Shown here one piece after another: positions 24,101 through 37,482 of a stretch of DNA of 51,385 nt; the first letter of the stretch is position 1; each line of letters starts with the position of its first letter. The notes beneath the pieces are model-generated. The model searched no databases. It saw only the letters and a list, made by a program, of their open reading frames with translations, and was not told the DNA's origin. Source of the DNA: Chromera velia (lineage: Eukaryota; Sar; Chromeraceae); contig JAHBMJ010005927.1 of the NCBI GenBank assembly GCA_018398765.1, positions 1-51,385 of the forward strand, given 5' to 3'. The position numbers and the translations under genes were made by a program.

Positions 24101-27100
24101 CGATACCTGCTTGCGTCTGATGTTTCTGCTTCCTCTGATCTGCCTGTTTACTTTTCCATTGAAAACACGTGAGCATTCTCTCTATGTGCCTCTCTGCATT
24201 TTCGTTGCGCCTGTTGTGTGTGTCCTTCCTGCAGAGGAGTCGGAAACCTCCCCCCGCTCCTTCGCTGACCCACTCGTCGATCTCCTCCGCGCACTCCTCC
24301 CAGACGATTCTCACAGGAGCCGCAGCCGCAGGAGCAGCCGTAGTGGGAGGAGGAGCGTCAAAACCGAAAATCCCCATTGACCACCTCTCGACTCTCAAGG
24401 CCCCTACCGCAGCTGCGGGAGTAGGAGGAGCGGGAGGCACATCAACACCCTCAATGGGTCCCCCCGGCAGTTCCCACCTTCCCGCCTCAAAACCCTCTCA
24501 GCAGCAGCACGGCCGAGTGGGGGCCTCTCAGCAGGATGCCGGTGTTCCCGGCCTCACCGGAAAGCCCCACCCCCAATACCAACAGCAACATGGGGGGCAT
24601 GCACACCACGTGCAGAGTGCCTCTCTTGAGGGGCCACAGGGCCCTCCTCGTAGCTTTCCTGCGCGTTTGGGTGGTCAGCAGGATTCAGCCAGCAAAGTTG
24701 GCGGCGGCATGGGGGGAGGAGAGAAACACCGGATTCCTCCTCTGTCTCCTGCAGCTGTGAGCGAACGTGGCCGCACCTCCACAACTGCATATCCGCCAGG
24801 CGTGCACTCACAGCAACCCCAAAACTTTCCGGGCCGGAATCGGTCGTCGGCAGGCACTTCCCCTGCCCCTGGCTCACACGCCTTCCCATCATCACAGCCT
24901 TCCCTTTCAGGCGCAGCCTCCATTGCGTCTGATGACTTCAGTGCGTCAGTTCCGGCAACAGTGGGTGCAGAGACGGATCCCTCACCTGCCCTGACTTTTG
25001 GAGATCCTTCTCTCCTTCCTTCCCCCATTGCTCTTGAGTTGGCTGAAGCTGAGCGCAGGAAGCAGGCTCAGGCGAAGCACAAGGGGGTCAAGAAGAAGAT
25101 CAAGGCTGCAGGAAGAATGTCCTTGTTGGAGTTTCAACAGGCAGACCTTGCAGACTTGGACCAACTTCGCTCTCACGGTTGCAGTCCCGTGTCCCACCCC
25201 GCGGAATTTTTGTCTGAAGAGGTGGGAGGCAGCTTAACATCCACTCCAGCACAGACACCCAAGAACCCCAAAAAGGCCGATGCAGCCACTGGTCTTCCTG
25301 TCTCTGTGCAAAAGCACTACATGCATCACCAGGAAGGGTCAGGGGCTCATTCCCACCCCCATCCGCACAATTCCCTTCCCCCATCCCATGCCGCTCCTCA
25401 GGCGAACATTGGCACTCCACCTGTCTCCTCCTGCGGCCCCGGTCCCGCCACACTGTCTTCTGCAACTCATAGCAGGCAGCCGTCTGCGTCTACTGCAAGA
25501 GCCGGGGGGTCGAGTGAGATTGGAAGGGGGGGGAGAGAAACTGCAGGTGGTCAACCCATCGCTTCCCCTGCTCTGTCTCTTCAGAGAGCCTCGCTCCCCC
25601 CCACGCCCCCCAGAGGAGAAGCACACGACCTCCAGGCGGGGGGGCCCTCTCACGGTGTCCCTGAGGGCCCCGGCATGCACTCACGCGGTGGTGCACGCAC
25701 GCGGGCCCCTCCTTCCTCCCTCAGTGGCGGGCCCTCATCATCTCATTCCCAGCCCATGCCGACTTTCGAGGCACAACAGCAGCAGCATCATGGCGGGTAC
25801 CCTTCGTCTTCCTTCCCACCAGGCGTTGGGCCAAGGCAGCAGAGAGGAGAGAGAGAGAGCAACCCTCAGGCACAGCCGGGTAGGAGTACCCGATCCCCGC
25901 CCCTGTTGCAAGGAGCTCCAAACGCTGATGATGCCCCCCCCCAGCAGCAGCAGCAGCAGAGGCCCCCCCCAGCTTCACATGGACGCACGCAGAGTGCAGG
26001 GGATAACATCCAACAGCAGACGCCGCCTTCGTCTTTTTCCGCCCCCTTCGCTGCCTTGACTCGCCACTCGCTTCAGCAGCAGCGCCAGCAGCAACGTGCT
26101 GCAGCCTCCATGGTTGCCCCCGCATCTTCGTCTCCCTCCTCTTCTTCGAGCACAGCCGAGACGCAGCAGCAGAGGCAGCACCAAAAGCAGCAGCAACCCA
26201 TGCAGCCGCAGGCCAACCCGTCCGCCTCCACTGTCGGAGGGGGGCAGGTCAACGCTTCGTCCGCTGCTAGTTCTTCGGGGGGCAGTCTGAGGGACATGCG
26301 GAGCCCCGGCATCCTTCCAACACCGCAACAGCAGCAGCAGCAGCCCTCTGCAGCGGCAGGGCAACAACCTGTACCGGGCTCAGGAGGACACACGCTGCCT
26401 CATTCAGGGAGGCAGCAGCAGCAGCGTGTAGGCCCCCTTGGGCATGTGCCCCCACAGGCTTTGCATGGGGCCGCGTCATCTGCCGCTGCTCCGTCAGGTG
26501 CCGCTGCGTCTGCCGTTGGCCCTTCCACTTTGCAGACGACTGCACACGGGATCGCGCTGCAGTGGCAGCAGGCGCAGCAGCAGCAGCATGAGCAGCAAGC
26601 TGCGTCGTCTCAATCTGCATCATCATCATCAGTTGTGCAGTCGAACGGAACTGCAGGGGCAGAAGCGGGGGCCTATCTCTCTCACGGGGGGCAAGCCCAG
26701 ACCAGTCAGCAGCAGGCACTCTTGCAGGGGTCTCAGGAGAAGGGCTCCCAGCAGCAGCAGGCACTCTTGCAGGGGTCTCAGGAGAAGGGCTCCCAGCAGC
26801 AGCAGCAGCAGCCTGCTGTGTCGCGGTTTGTCACTCCACCGCCCACTGACGGTCGGAGTGGAGTTGGTCTGCATCCTTCTCAACTTTCAGGAGGAGGTAC
26901 GGTGACCGTCTTTCAGACCCCTCTGGCAGCTGCTGCATCAGGACGGGGTTCCTCACAGCCGCAAGCAGGGGCAGGGGCTGGTTTGGGTTTGGGAGGAGAC
27001 GTGCAGGATCCTACCCTGACACTGCAGCAGCAGCAGCAGCAGGGTGGCGCGTATCCTCACGCACCCGGACAAGGTTTCCATCAGCCATCTGCCGGTAGTG

Positions 27101-30100
27101 GCAGAGAAAGAGAAAGGGGATCAGGCAGCGGCAGCAGTCACGCAATTCCCCCCCCGCGAGGAGGAGGTGGCCCCTCGCTGCAACAGAGTCTCCAGGAGGC
27201 TTGGGGGCGTGCTTGTGAGGGTTCTGCGTCCTCTTGGGCCCCTGCGGCAGCGGACAGGGGGGCTCCAGGTCCGAATGGTGGGAGTGGAGGCGCGTTTGGG
27301 GTCAGACCGCAGATGCAGATGGGAGGAGAGATGGGGGCACAGGGTGTCAGAGGGCACCTTCAGCAGAACCAGCAGGAGACTGAGGGCTCGTCAGGCTTCT
27401 CTCATCCCCCAGGCCACTTGCAGGGGATCCAGCAGCAGAAGAAGCACGGAGGGAATGGGAATGGGTTTGTGCCTCAACACCCCAACGTATCGTCCCACAA
27501 TGCAGCACAAACTTCTGCTGCTGCAGGTGCAACAAATGAAACGCTCAACGGGGGTCGAGGCCCCCCCCGCGTGCATGCACATCAGGCAGCCGCACACCTT
27601 CACCAGCAGCAGATGCAGGGTGATGGGGGTGTCGCACACCGACGTGCTAACTCCCCGCCACAGCATCCCTTCTCTCAGCCTTTGTTGAGTGACGGGCCGT
27701 TGCTGGGAGGTGGAGGTGGGTCGTCAGAGTTTCCTTCTGCGGGTCGGGGGGCAGGTCCCAGGGCCTCTGGTGTGAGTGTGACGGGGGCAGCAAGCACAAG
27801 TGGGAGTGAGAGAGTTGGGAGGGAGAGAGAGAGAAGTAAGAGTCCCGCCAGACACACCAAAGCCAAAAGTCGGCAGTCTGGGTCGTCCCCTCACAGCAGC
27901 AGCAGCAACCAGACGACAGGATACGTCCCGCAGCGTCAGCAACAGCCGCAGCAGCTTGCAGGTCAATGGGACGCTGCCCAGGCAGGTGGTGGTCGGTTCC
28001 ATGGTCATGGTAAGGGTCCGGACTTTGAGGGGCAGAACCCGTTTGGACATCCACAGCAGCAGCAGCAGCACTTCTCTCAGCCCTTCCCTTCAGGATTGCA
28101 AGTGCAGGGGGAGCCAGGTGGTCTCACTTCGTCTGCTGCCCCAAATGCTCATCACCACCACCACTTGACTCAAAGTGTTGACAGGTCGCAGCATGCGCAC
28201 TCTTCCGGGTTTCGGGCTGCTGCGGCTGGTGGATTCGGTGGAGCCTCAGATGACATGGTTCGAGGACTTGCAGTTGGAGGAGGAGGTAGCAATCTGGCTC
28301 CTCTCTTTTCTGCCAACCCGCTCCATCTCGCAGGGCAGCCAGGGCAGCCTGCAGGGGGCGACCGCGCGCCTGCGTCCTCATCGGCCCACGATGCGTCTGA
28401 TCTGTCCGGAGGTGATCCGAGCAGTCGACGCCCCAATCCCCCCGCAAGTCAGAATGCAAGTCAGCAGCCACCAGTGGGACGTGCAGGAGGATTCGGTGCC
28501 CGTCCTCACCCACAGGCTGCATGGGGTGTGTCGCGCTCTCCCGCCCCCGATCGGTCCGGGGAAGACGAGGACGCGTCGATGGCGCCCCCCGCACAGCAGC
28601 AGCAGCAACAGCAGGCTGTCTCCTCCAGTAGAAGCTTGAGTTCCTCTGAAGCTTTTGCTGGCCCGTCTGTGCAAGCAGAAAGTGTCCCTGCGACAACTGG
28701 TCAGTCGAACCTTCAACCCCCCGTCGGTCCTCAGCAGAATAAGCAGACACTTCCGTCTCCGTCTTTGTCCTCCTCTCGCTCTGTGTCGTCCCCTGACACT
28801 GCCCTTCTTCAAGCTCCTCCCTCAAGAGCCTCTGTGTTGCCGCCGCATCACCAACAGGCTTCCTCGCAGCAGCAGCCAAGTGCTGCCACCGCAGCAGCAT
28901 CTTCTCAACACCCGCTCCATCCTATGCCTGCTATCCTGTCAGTCAATCGTGGAACAGGGCCTCTTCCGGCGCCATCTTCGTCAGACAGCCACACGACGAT
29001 GAGCACGGGGGGAGGGGGGGACGCTGGGTTGGTCAGAGTGAAGGGGGGTGCGAATAATGTGAGAGCTTCCTCCCAGCAGCAGACAGCTGCTGCTTCCGGA
29101 ACTGCCGCTCCTCCATGGGGGGGAGAGGGGAGGCAACAACCCGCTCCTCATCAGTCTCCTCACACTGTGGTTGACCCCTTCCCCCCGCGTCAACCGCAAC
29201 AGCCTCAGCAGATCCCCCAAACACAAAATCTCAGCAGGATCCCGCCGCGCGACACCGCACAGCCCCCGTTTGGACAGTCCTCGTCCTCTTCGTCGTCTGC
29301 GGGGGCAGCCGTAGACGCTTCTCGTGTTGCTGGGCTCAGTCGGAGACTGGGCAGTCAGCCCGTCCCTGCTCCTTCTGCTTCGACCGAGACTACAGCTTGT
29401 AGCTCGGCAGGGGGGGAGAAGGAACCCAGGGAGAAGGACGACCCCTTCATTGCTCTTGCGTCTCCGACACCCTCACCCGGCACTGCTGCTGCAAACGGAT
29501 CAGCAGCAGCAGGGGCAAATCCCCCCCCGGAGGGACTTCTGCCCCCCGTCTCTGTGCAGCAGCAGCCTCTGCTTCTTCACCAAAGAAGAGCACCAGGCAC
29601 GCCAAACCCAAAGCCCCTCCAGGGAGGACAGCAAGCGACCGCCGGACGCCCCGGTGGTCTTACGGGACAGCAGCAGCATCAGCCTCAGCCTGTCAGTGCA
29701 CCTTCACCTTCCCATCCCAATCCCTCATCTTCTTCTGCTTCATCTTCTGTACCACCCACTGCCGGATCCATCCTGCTGGAGGGTACTGAGTTCCAAAACT
29801 CTTTCGAGAGAATTTCAGAAATTTTCTCATCGGCCAAAGGAAATCCAACAACCGACACAGGAGGATCCCAACGACAGCAGCACCAGCAGCAGCCTGGGTT
29901 CCCCCCATTCTCTTCGAATACTGGACAGTCCGCAAGCAGTGAGGGGGCAGTTGCAGCAGATCACATTGTGTCTTCTGTGAATGAAGTTGAGGAGGTGGGG
30001 GAGATCTTCAAGGACGATGCCCCTCTTCCCTCAGGCTCCCACTTGGAAGTCTGGCAGAGACAACAACCCCCCATTCAGCAGCCCCAGAGTGGTGGTGCAC

Positions 30101-31744
30101 AGCAGCAGCAGCAGCAGCAGAGGGGTGAGGGAGAGGGGCCGTCCGGCTCTCCGGCTCCGTCTGACGACATGCAGAGTGGCCCCCGAGGGCAGCCACAGCA
30201 GAGCCAAAACAACCAGCCTGAGGTTCCCTCCACCCCTCCTTCCTCCTCGGGTGCTCCCCAGCAGCAGCAAGGAGGGGCAAATCAGGTCGGGGGCATCAGA
30301 CACGTGAACACAGGGGGAATGCGACACGTGAACGCCCCCAACCACAGTCGGAGAGTGTCCCCTCCCGTTGGACCTTCCTGGAATCGCCCCGGGGCGGACA
30401 GGAACATGAATATTGGCCTCTCACATTTGGCAGGCACTCCTGTACCTGGTGGTGCCCCCCATGCACCGGGATCCTCCTCCTCTCGTCCCCCGGTTGTGCC
30501 GGATGCCCAGCAGGCGCTTCGAGGCCCTCCTCCGATGGCAGCTCCGCAGCAGATGGGGGCAGTGCCACGTCCGTGTCTCCCGGGTGGGCGTGCAGCACCC
30601 ATGCATCATGCAGGAGGAGCCTCAGGTGGGGGAGGGTTCTCCTCTTTCAATCCGAATGCCGCGGAGTTTCGTCCGTCGGCTGCGGCCGCCTCGATTCACA
30701 CACCTGCCCCCCTGTCGGATGCGGAAGTGCAGAGGCAGAAATGCAACAGTGCATTGAACGCCAAGCTGAGAACTGTGCTCAGAGATCCTGGGTGTGCGTT
30801 CGTGTCCTTGCACGGCGGCGGTGAGGGGAAGGCGGATGCAAAGCTTGCGGGGAAGAGAGGGAGAACGCTTGTGTGCGTTGAGGGTGTGAGCTCAGAGACG
30901 GAGCCTGCTCTCCTGATCGATGCGATCTGTCAGTCAATCAGTTCTTTCTTTCTTTCTTTCTTTCGTATTTATTTGTGTTTTTCTGTGTGTCCCATGCAGT
31001 GTGCTCTGTCTGTCGTTTTGGCGGGTTCACTTGCTACAGTTTTGTATCCCTCGGTGCCTCGAGTCTCGTCTTTTGCTGCCTCTCGGGGACATCTTTCTCT
31101 ACTTGTATGTTTTGCCTCTCTGCTGTTTGAGATCTTCCCGTCCCGGCCTCTCACATCTGAATCCATCGCGACAGCTCCGTGATTTCATTCCCTTGTCTTT
31201 GATTTTCTTTTCTTTTCTTTGGTTTGCTGCAGGCTTCCTGTGTGACCAAGGTCAAGTAGACGGGTATGAGGGATCTGTGAAGGTGGAGGCGGATGTGGAC
31301 AGGCCTGGAGAGATCAGACTGTTCATCCCCTTCTTTACTCCAGAGTCAGTCCGTGTGAGCTGTTGGGGGGGGGGGGAANNNNNNNGGGGGGGGGGGGTAA
31401 TTCCTCGGGTTTGTGGGGGTATTACTTTGCTTCCTGCTTTGGAAAGTCTGCTCTGTGAAGGAGTATCGCATCACTTTCTGTTGTCTCAAATTTGCCGGTT
31501 GATTCCGGTAGGCGTTCTCCCGCAGTGTCTCGCCTCTCTTCTCGGCGAGTCGTATCTTCGCAATGTCTTAACATCTTTCTTCCTGCCTTGTCTCCTCCTG
31601 TGCAGCACCGCTGAGCAATTCGCTGAATTCATTTCCTCCGGTGGCGAGGGAAGCAAGGATGCGTCCGAGCTGCTCAAGATCCGTCCTCCGGTTTCGGCCT
31701 ATGCTGGAGTGATCACTTCTTCTTCTTCCGGGGGGAAGAAATGA
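18266..31744 (+). CDS. Giant TPR protein with Lys/Glu-rich and Gln/Ser/Pro-rich regions, about 3,644 aa
   Basis: Ten exons are 18266-19422, 19740-19961, 20277-20451, 20651-20772, 21118-21282, 21524-21809, 22103-23965, 24235-30928, 31233-31344 and 31606-31744. They sum to 10,935 nt, exactly 3,645 codons including the stop, and every junction keeps frame. Residues 1-330 are low-complexity with a poly-Ser run. Residues about 335-555 form a compact conserved-looking domain (LDYQLKRKIVELMDANFRG; KFFLVIVAQRSDKVD; GVVVADRNPVTSVKHVGL) that I do not recognise. TPR-like helices follow to about 705 (WKKSGNRSFQENKLQDAVSW; LLANRAYAYLRMNKAPAAV; AFYRLGWALKDTSEYDRAI), as in co-chaperone-type TPRs. Residues 710-1330 are Lys/Glu/Ala-rich. 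Residues 1331-3480 are dominated by Gln, Ser, Pro, Gly and Ala with many CAG-encoded Gln runs, like prion-like domains. The last 150 residues regain normal complexity (NSALNAKLRTVLRDPGCAFV; DRPGEIRLFIPFFTPDTAEQ). A scaffold role is inference. The start is the first in-frame ATG; an upstream exon is possible. Confidence 0.88.
21060..21104. repeat. (TG)n microsatellite in an intron
   Basis: About twenty TG dinucleotides lie just upstream of the CCTGCAG acceptor at 21117 in the fourth intron of the giant TPR gene. The tract occupies the place of a polypyrimidine tract. Confidence 0.92.
26710..26806 (+). repeat. Tandem 45-bp duplication within the Gln-rich exon
   Basis: Two copies of a 45-bp unit start with GCACTCTTGCAGGGG at 26716 and 26761. 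They encode the 15-residue unit ALLQGSQEKGSQQQQ, and the second copy runs on into a longer CAG array. The period is a multiple of three and preserves the frame of exon 8. Confidence 0.92.
31379..31385. other. Assembly gap of 7 N inside a poly-G run
   Basis: Seven undetermined bases are flanked by G homopolymers on both sides in the last intron (31345-31605) of the giant TPR gene. The gap does not affect the exons, but the true length of the G run is unknown. Confidence 0.99.
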
Positions 31745-34700
31745 TCGTCGATCAACCGTGTCAACAACCAGACGCCGCCTTTCGTCCCCCTTGGCTGTTT
31801 GTGAATCTTCCTTGGTGTGTGTCAAACGCACCGTGAGGGACGGGCCAGGATGTCCATTTCTCTCTCTCCCTCCTTCTCTCTTGACGGATTGAATTTGGCC
31901 TGAGCGGATCGGAACGTTCAGGCAGATATTGAAAGGTCTTTCTGTCCTTTCTCCTGATTGGATCGTTCGTATGAGAATTAAGGGAAAAGGGACAGAGAGA
32001 AGAGACGGGGTCTGGTTGGAGCTCTGGGCACTCGAGGTGTCGCACTGGAAAGGGAAAGGAGAAGTGGGGTGGGTGCGCTGAAGAATATGGTGGCGGCACC
32101 GGTGGGAAAGCCTTCCGTTGGTTTGTTAGTTGGTTGGGAATGGAGACGGGCGATGTGGTCTTGTGCTGTCCGGTGTGATGTGATGTTTCTTTTATTTTCT
32201 TTTTTTCCCTTCTTTGTTTCTTTCCTTGCTGGTCGATTGATGTCGATGGTGCCCAACTACTTGACGTCTCTTCTCCTTGGCTTCTTGGGGGTCATGGGGC
32301 GAGATAAGGGAAGGGAAGGGGAGGGAAGGATGCCTTGTCTCCTTTCATCCTCCTCTCCCTTGGTTGACTTCTCTTTTCTGATGGATTGATTGAATGTTCG
32401 ATAGGTCCTTTCCTTCCTTCTACCCCTTCAACCCCGCATCTTACAAGTGGAGTCTTCCTCCTTGGTCTCCTCGTATCTCTCTCTCGCTCGCTTTTTCGCA
32501 AACCTCCTTCCTTCACATAGGATGTGAAAAGAAAGAAAAGGTCCGAATGGATGGGAGGGGGGGAAGAAAACCTTTTTTTGTCTTGGAAGGAAACGTACGA
32601 AAGGACAAACAAGTATTGTGTGACTTACACACGGGAGGTGATTTTGGATTCAGGGTGCTCGTGCTTGTCTGTCTGTCTTCCGCTTTCTCTCTCCCTCTCT
32701 CTCTCTCGTGTCTAATTTTGAAACGAACGATCGGTTCTGTTTTTCTGTCTGTCTCTCAGTGCCCAACCCTGTGTCCGTCCAAGATCTGCACGCCCATTCC
32801 CCTCCTTCAGTTCTTCCTCCCTCACCTCCTCGTTACGATCCTTTGTATAGATCTAGTGGGGCCCTCCCGTCAGCAAATGGTCGACCGATCAGATCAGGGA
32901 TGGGCCTGCTTTCTTTCTTTCTGTTCATCTCACCGGTTCCTTCGCTTTTTCACTTTCTTTCTTTCTTTCTTGGATGCTGCCTACGTATTAATATGTTGTT
33001 GTGAACCGAAAACAGTCAGTCCGATGTCTCTCGTCCCCGCTCCTCCGAAGGAAACTGAAGGGAAAGGAAAGGTGTCGACAGAGCGTCGACTGATGAACAC
33101 AACAGTGATGTATTTTCCATCCATCTTCTTTTTCGACAAAGAAAGAAAGAGAGAAACCGTCGGTGAGTGCTGTGACGAGGGTAGCGAACCATCCAGTAAA
33201 ACGAGGGGGGGAGGCTCTTCTCCTCTACTGTTGAATGTATTCACTTTCTTTTGTTTTTGGTGTGAAGAGGGAGGGAGGGAAGATCCTTGCCGTCGATTTT
33301 CTCCCAGCCGGTTGGGGTGGTGGAAAAACAAACAACAAATCGACAGGCACTCTGGGGAATGTTTTTCTCTCTAGTCAATCAATCATCCTACCGCCTGCCT
33401 CCCTTCCTTTCTGTTTGAATTTTCTGCTCTGTCTCGGCTCCTACCGCCAGTTCGTCCTGCATCTCTCCCTCCATCTTGCTTGCCATCGGTTGACTGTTCT
33501 GATGCTGCGATAATCGATGACCTCTCTTTCTCACTTTGTACTTCTTTCTTCCTGCATGTGTGAAGTGGGGGGATGGGGAAGAAAGGCGGGAGGGGTGGGG
33601 GATCTTGTGTGAAACTCGCGGTGCTTTTATTCTTTCTTGCGTGAACTCTGTAATTGTTTGTCCTCTCCTTCCCCTTACTCCTTTGTATGAGACGGCACTT
33701 ACTCCGTTTAATCTTTGTTTCATCCCGTCTCGGTGACCTTTTTCTACCTTCTCCCTCACTCCTTCACTCACTCCCGCACTCTGATAGCGTCTTGGTCCCT
33801 CTACTTCACTTCCTCATCTTCTTGGGGGTCTGATCCTCACCTTCTCCCTACGTCATCACACACACATACACACATACACGGATCTGTCCTTCGTCCCGAT
33901 CTGCTTGCAGACAGGCAGGCAGGCAGAATCTTGGACCCCTACCGAACCCAACAGGTCACGCACAGATAGACAAGACAGACAAATGCAGGCAGACCGTGTG
34001 TCAGTCTGTTACTCTGTCTCTTTCCTTGCCTTCCCAAGAAACAAAAGGAAGGAAGGAAGGAAGGAAGGGGGCAAATTTGTCGACCTGTACCGTTCATTGA
34101 GTGTTGAAAGGAAGGAATGGAAGGAGAGAGTAGAGGTGTGATCCGTCAAATCCGTTTCCGGGGGGGGCGCGTTTGCCCCCTCCAGAAACTCAGAATAGAA
34201 ATTGGGAGGAAAGACTGGCACACAGCAAGGGGATGGGAGAGAAAAAACGAAAGATGGATGGGGCCTTTCTGCTGGTGGGGAAGCAAAAGGAACAGAAGAG
34301 GGCATCTCATGGGGCGCTGCCTGCGGGGGCGGTTAGCGTCTCTACTGATTTGCCTTTCTTACTTTTTCTATGCGTCGAATCTCTTTGCCTTCCTTCCGGT
34401 CTCCTGAAAGAAAAAGAAAAAGGGACAGACAGAAAAGAAGGAAGAAGAAAAGAGGTCCGATCTACCGTGCAGCCTAAGTGCCAAGCTAGCTGTCTTAGCT
34501 AGCCCTTCTCCCTCCCGTTTTTTGCTCCACGGCTCCCTCAATACACAAAAGAGATCGAATACAAGAGGGATGGATGTGTTGTTTGGTTTGAAAGGTAAAG
34601 AGAGACAGTGGGCATCCGTCTCCTTCGCAGTCGATCGGGAGTACCGCAGACAGGCAAGCAGGCAATCTGGTGATCCTCCATCAGTCAGAGGATTGGTGGT

Positions 34701-36003
34701 GGAAGGGGAAAGGTAGGGGTATGTGCTTCCGATCGACGTGGAGGAGTAAACAAAAGAGGATGGTCGACTTGAAAGATTCAAATCACACACCCATGCTTCC
34801 TTTCTTCTTTCCTGCCTCTCTTCAGCCTTATTATCCCCCTCAACTCTTGTGCATGTAATCGTCTTCTCTCCTCTTCTCGGCTGCTCTGATGCAGCCGCGT
34901 GCCGATAGGTCATCATCCATCCATCCATCTCTCTTCCTTCCCGTCCGTTTTCTCTGCTCTAACAGAAATGAGTGAGGAGGAACACAGCTGCATGCATGCG
35001 TGTCAAGGATGGAGGGAGTCGGGGGTGCATGGGAGAGGGCTCGACTTGTAAATCTGCCGGTGCGAAAGACAGACTGACAACATGAATGACATGGATGGAT
35101 GGGTGGATGTGTGCATGTGTAGTGGTCATATCCGTGCATGATCTCACGCACGCGATGCTTGCTTGTGGAACCTCAAGTATGGGGGATCTGTCAGCGTTGC
35201 CTGTCTGCTGACTGAAAGGAACGGGGGGAGGGGTGGGGAGTGTTCAATTGTGCAGGCAGGCAATGAATCGCGTGCAACAGCCATCAATCAATCAAGTGGT
35301 CAGGCGCTTGTAAACCACTTTAGCAATGAATGCATGTTATCATAGTGATTGGACAACAAAACCCGACAGCAAATAAATGTTGTTTTCTCTCTATAGCTGA
35401 CTGTGACGTCACTGACGTATTACGGTCACTTTCTTTGCGTGTATAATATTATGAACCTAGGAATAAACCTAGGAACAAACTTTTAAAGTGATTGAAACGA
35501 AGACCATAAAAATCGATCGAATATAGTATATAAATCGTATACGATTCGAATTTTTAATTATAGAGCTACATATTGTTAAGGAAGCGCCTGAGGCTTCATT
35601 CTCTTGAAAAGACCTAGCAATTTTACGGAATTTAAACACTAGTTTAAACATATAACTAAATGTATAATTTACACAAATTTATACAGAAATGGAAAGGAAG
35701 GTAAAACATAGTAAAACATAAACCTAAAAAAAATGGAACAAAGAGGTTAAATCAGCAGTAATTTTTATATCGAAAGTAATTGAAAGTCTAGTTGAAAGTT
35801 AATTTTATACTATTTTTAGAACCCTAGTCAGAGCCGAGCGCCATATCTTCTAACTTAAAACCGTGACCTAGAGTATAATGAATTAGAATCTAATAATAAC
35901 GGTGCAAAGCTCTGCAGTATGACTGTAAAACCTACAATATAAGTCTCTCTCTCAGAGTCTCTCGCTCTTTCACACACACATACACACACACATGTATATA
36001 CAT

Positions 36004-36068
<65 letters not shown>

Positions 36069-36098
36069 TACACACACACACACACCTAGACATACACA

Positions 36099-36139
<41 letters not shown>

Positions 36140-36290
36140 GTATGAGGTCGCATGAGAGAGAGAGCTAGTAGCGAGAGCAGTAACTAGGACAGAAGGAAGA
36201 GATGAAAGACGTATAGGCCAGACGCTAGGAACAAACTTTAAGTCAATGCCCCCCCCCCACACACACCTAGACACACACACACACACACAT

Positions 36291-36323
<33 letters not shown>

Positions 36324-36408
36324 CAGACGTACACACACATACACACATAGACACACAGACACAGACACAGACACAGACACAGATACACACACACACACAC
36401 ACATACAC

Positions 36409-36500
<92 letters not shown>

Positions 36501-36640
36501 CTAAATGCCAACTTCGATCGATTGCCATAAATCATGATACTCAATATACAGTGTAACTCAAATTTAAGTTGCGTTTTGACTCTGCTTGAAAGATGAGATA
36601 AAAGCCAAAATTGCTTTTCCCTGCCTAGCGTGTAGGGACT
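31745..36640. other. Long gene-free region between convergent genes
   Basis: This stretch follows the stop of the giant TPR gene and precedes the 3' end of the HAD phosphatase gene. The left 3.5 kb is T/C-rich with short TTTC, CTCT and GGAA runs. Long open frames there, such as 32394-33374 on the plus strand, are Ser/Phe/Leu-rich products of pyrimidine composition and show no domain. From about 35340 the DNA is AT-rich, then comes a large CA/GA microsatellite. I see no RNA gene. Confidence 0.55.
35971..36503. repeat. Composite CA/GA/GACA microsatellite block
   Basis: Long CA runs lie at about 35971-36138 with TA and CTAG interruptions. After about 100 bp of unique sequence come CA at 36258-36302, GA at 36301-36322, mixed CA/GACA at 36325-36478 and GA to about 36500. 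Minus-strand frames over it encode only Cys/Val or Leu/Ser runs. Confidence 0.92.
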
Positions 36641-37447
36641 TCAATCGAAAGCCCCTTCCCGGTCGAGCCGTTCCAGTTCCCTCGCGACCCCCTCCTCATC
36701 GTTCGACCACTCTAGAACTCTGTCAGCCGCAGCCTTCGTGACCTCCCGCGCATTCTTCATGGCAACTCCGTCTCCAGCAACCTGCAAGTTGAGAGAGAAG
36801 AGGACGGGAAGCAAAGAGCTGCTCAGCGGTGTCACAAAGGCTCCATACAATGCAACCCGCTGTGTCTGTTGGACTTGCTCTATCCATACACCCCAACGCG
36901 TGTCAAAGAAAAAAAAAACGCATCCCGAGTCCACTTTCGGTCACGAGCCATGAGAGGTCGAATAAATCAATAAACATCGAAGAAGAATTTGAACAAATGC
37001 CCCCTGACCATCTTTGTTCCCACCAAACACACCCCCTTTCTAGATCGATTCTTTCTCCCCCCCTTTAATTCCTCAAATTCATTTACCAGGCGGACCCCCC
37101 TACCTGAAGAAACTCGACGTCGTTGTCTCCGTCTCCAAAGGCCAAAACCTGATCGAGGGGCACCTTCAGCTGGGCGCAGAGACTCTCCACGCCCTGGCCT
37201 TTGCAGACCTGAGGGGCCAAATATTCAATGAAGAACGGAGACGGACTTCCGCGCACCTCGTGGTAACGAGAAGGATCGACCAAAGCACGGACCTGCAGTC
37301 TCAGAGACACGGGGAGGGGACATGTTAATCTCCACCTATCGCTCCAAATGTGCCTGTGCCTGCCTTTTCCGGTACTCTTCTCCTTCATTGCCGCCTGTCC
37401 ATAGGTATCCATACGCGTCGCCCTTTGTGTGCATCTTCCTCTAGGTT

Positions 37448-37482
<35 letters not shown>

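Noticed and set aside
32394..33374. 326-codon plus-strand open frame
   Set aside because: Pyrimidine-driven Ser/Phe/Leu composition, no domain, overlaps microsatellite runs and follows directly after another gene's stop; probably 3' UTR or spacer.
35971..36544. Several Cys/Val/Leu/Ser-rich minus-strand frames of up to 152 codons
   Set aside because: They are direct translations of the CA/GA microsatellite block.
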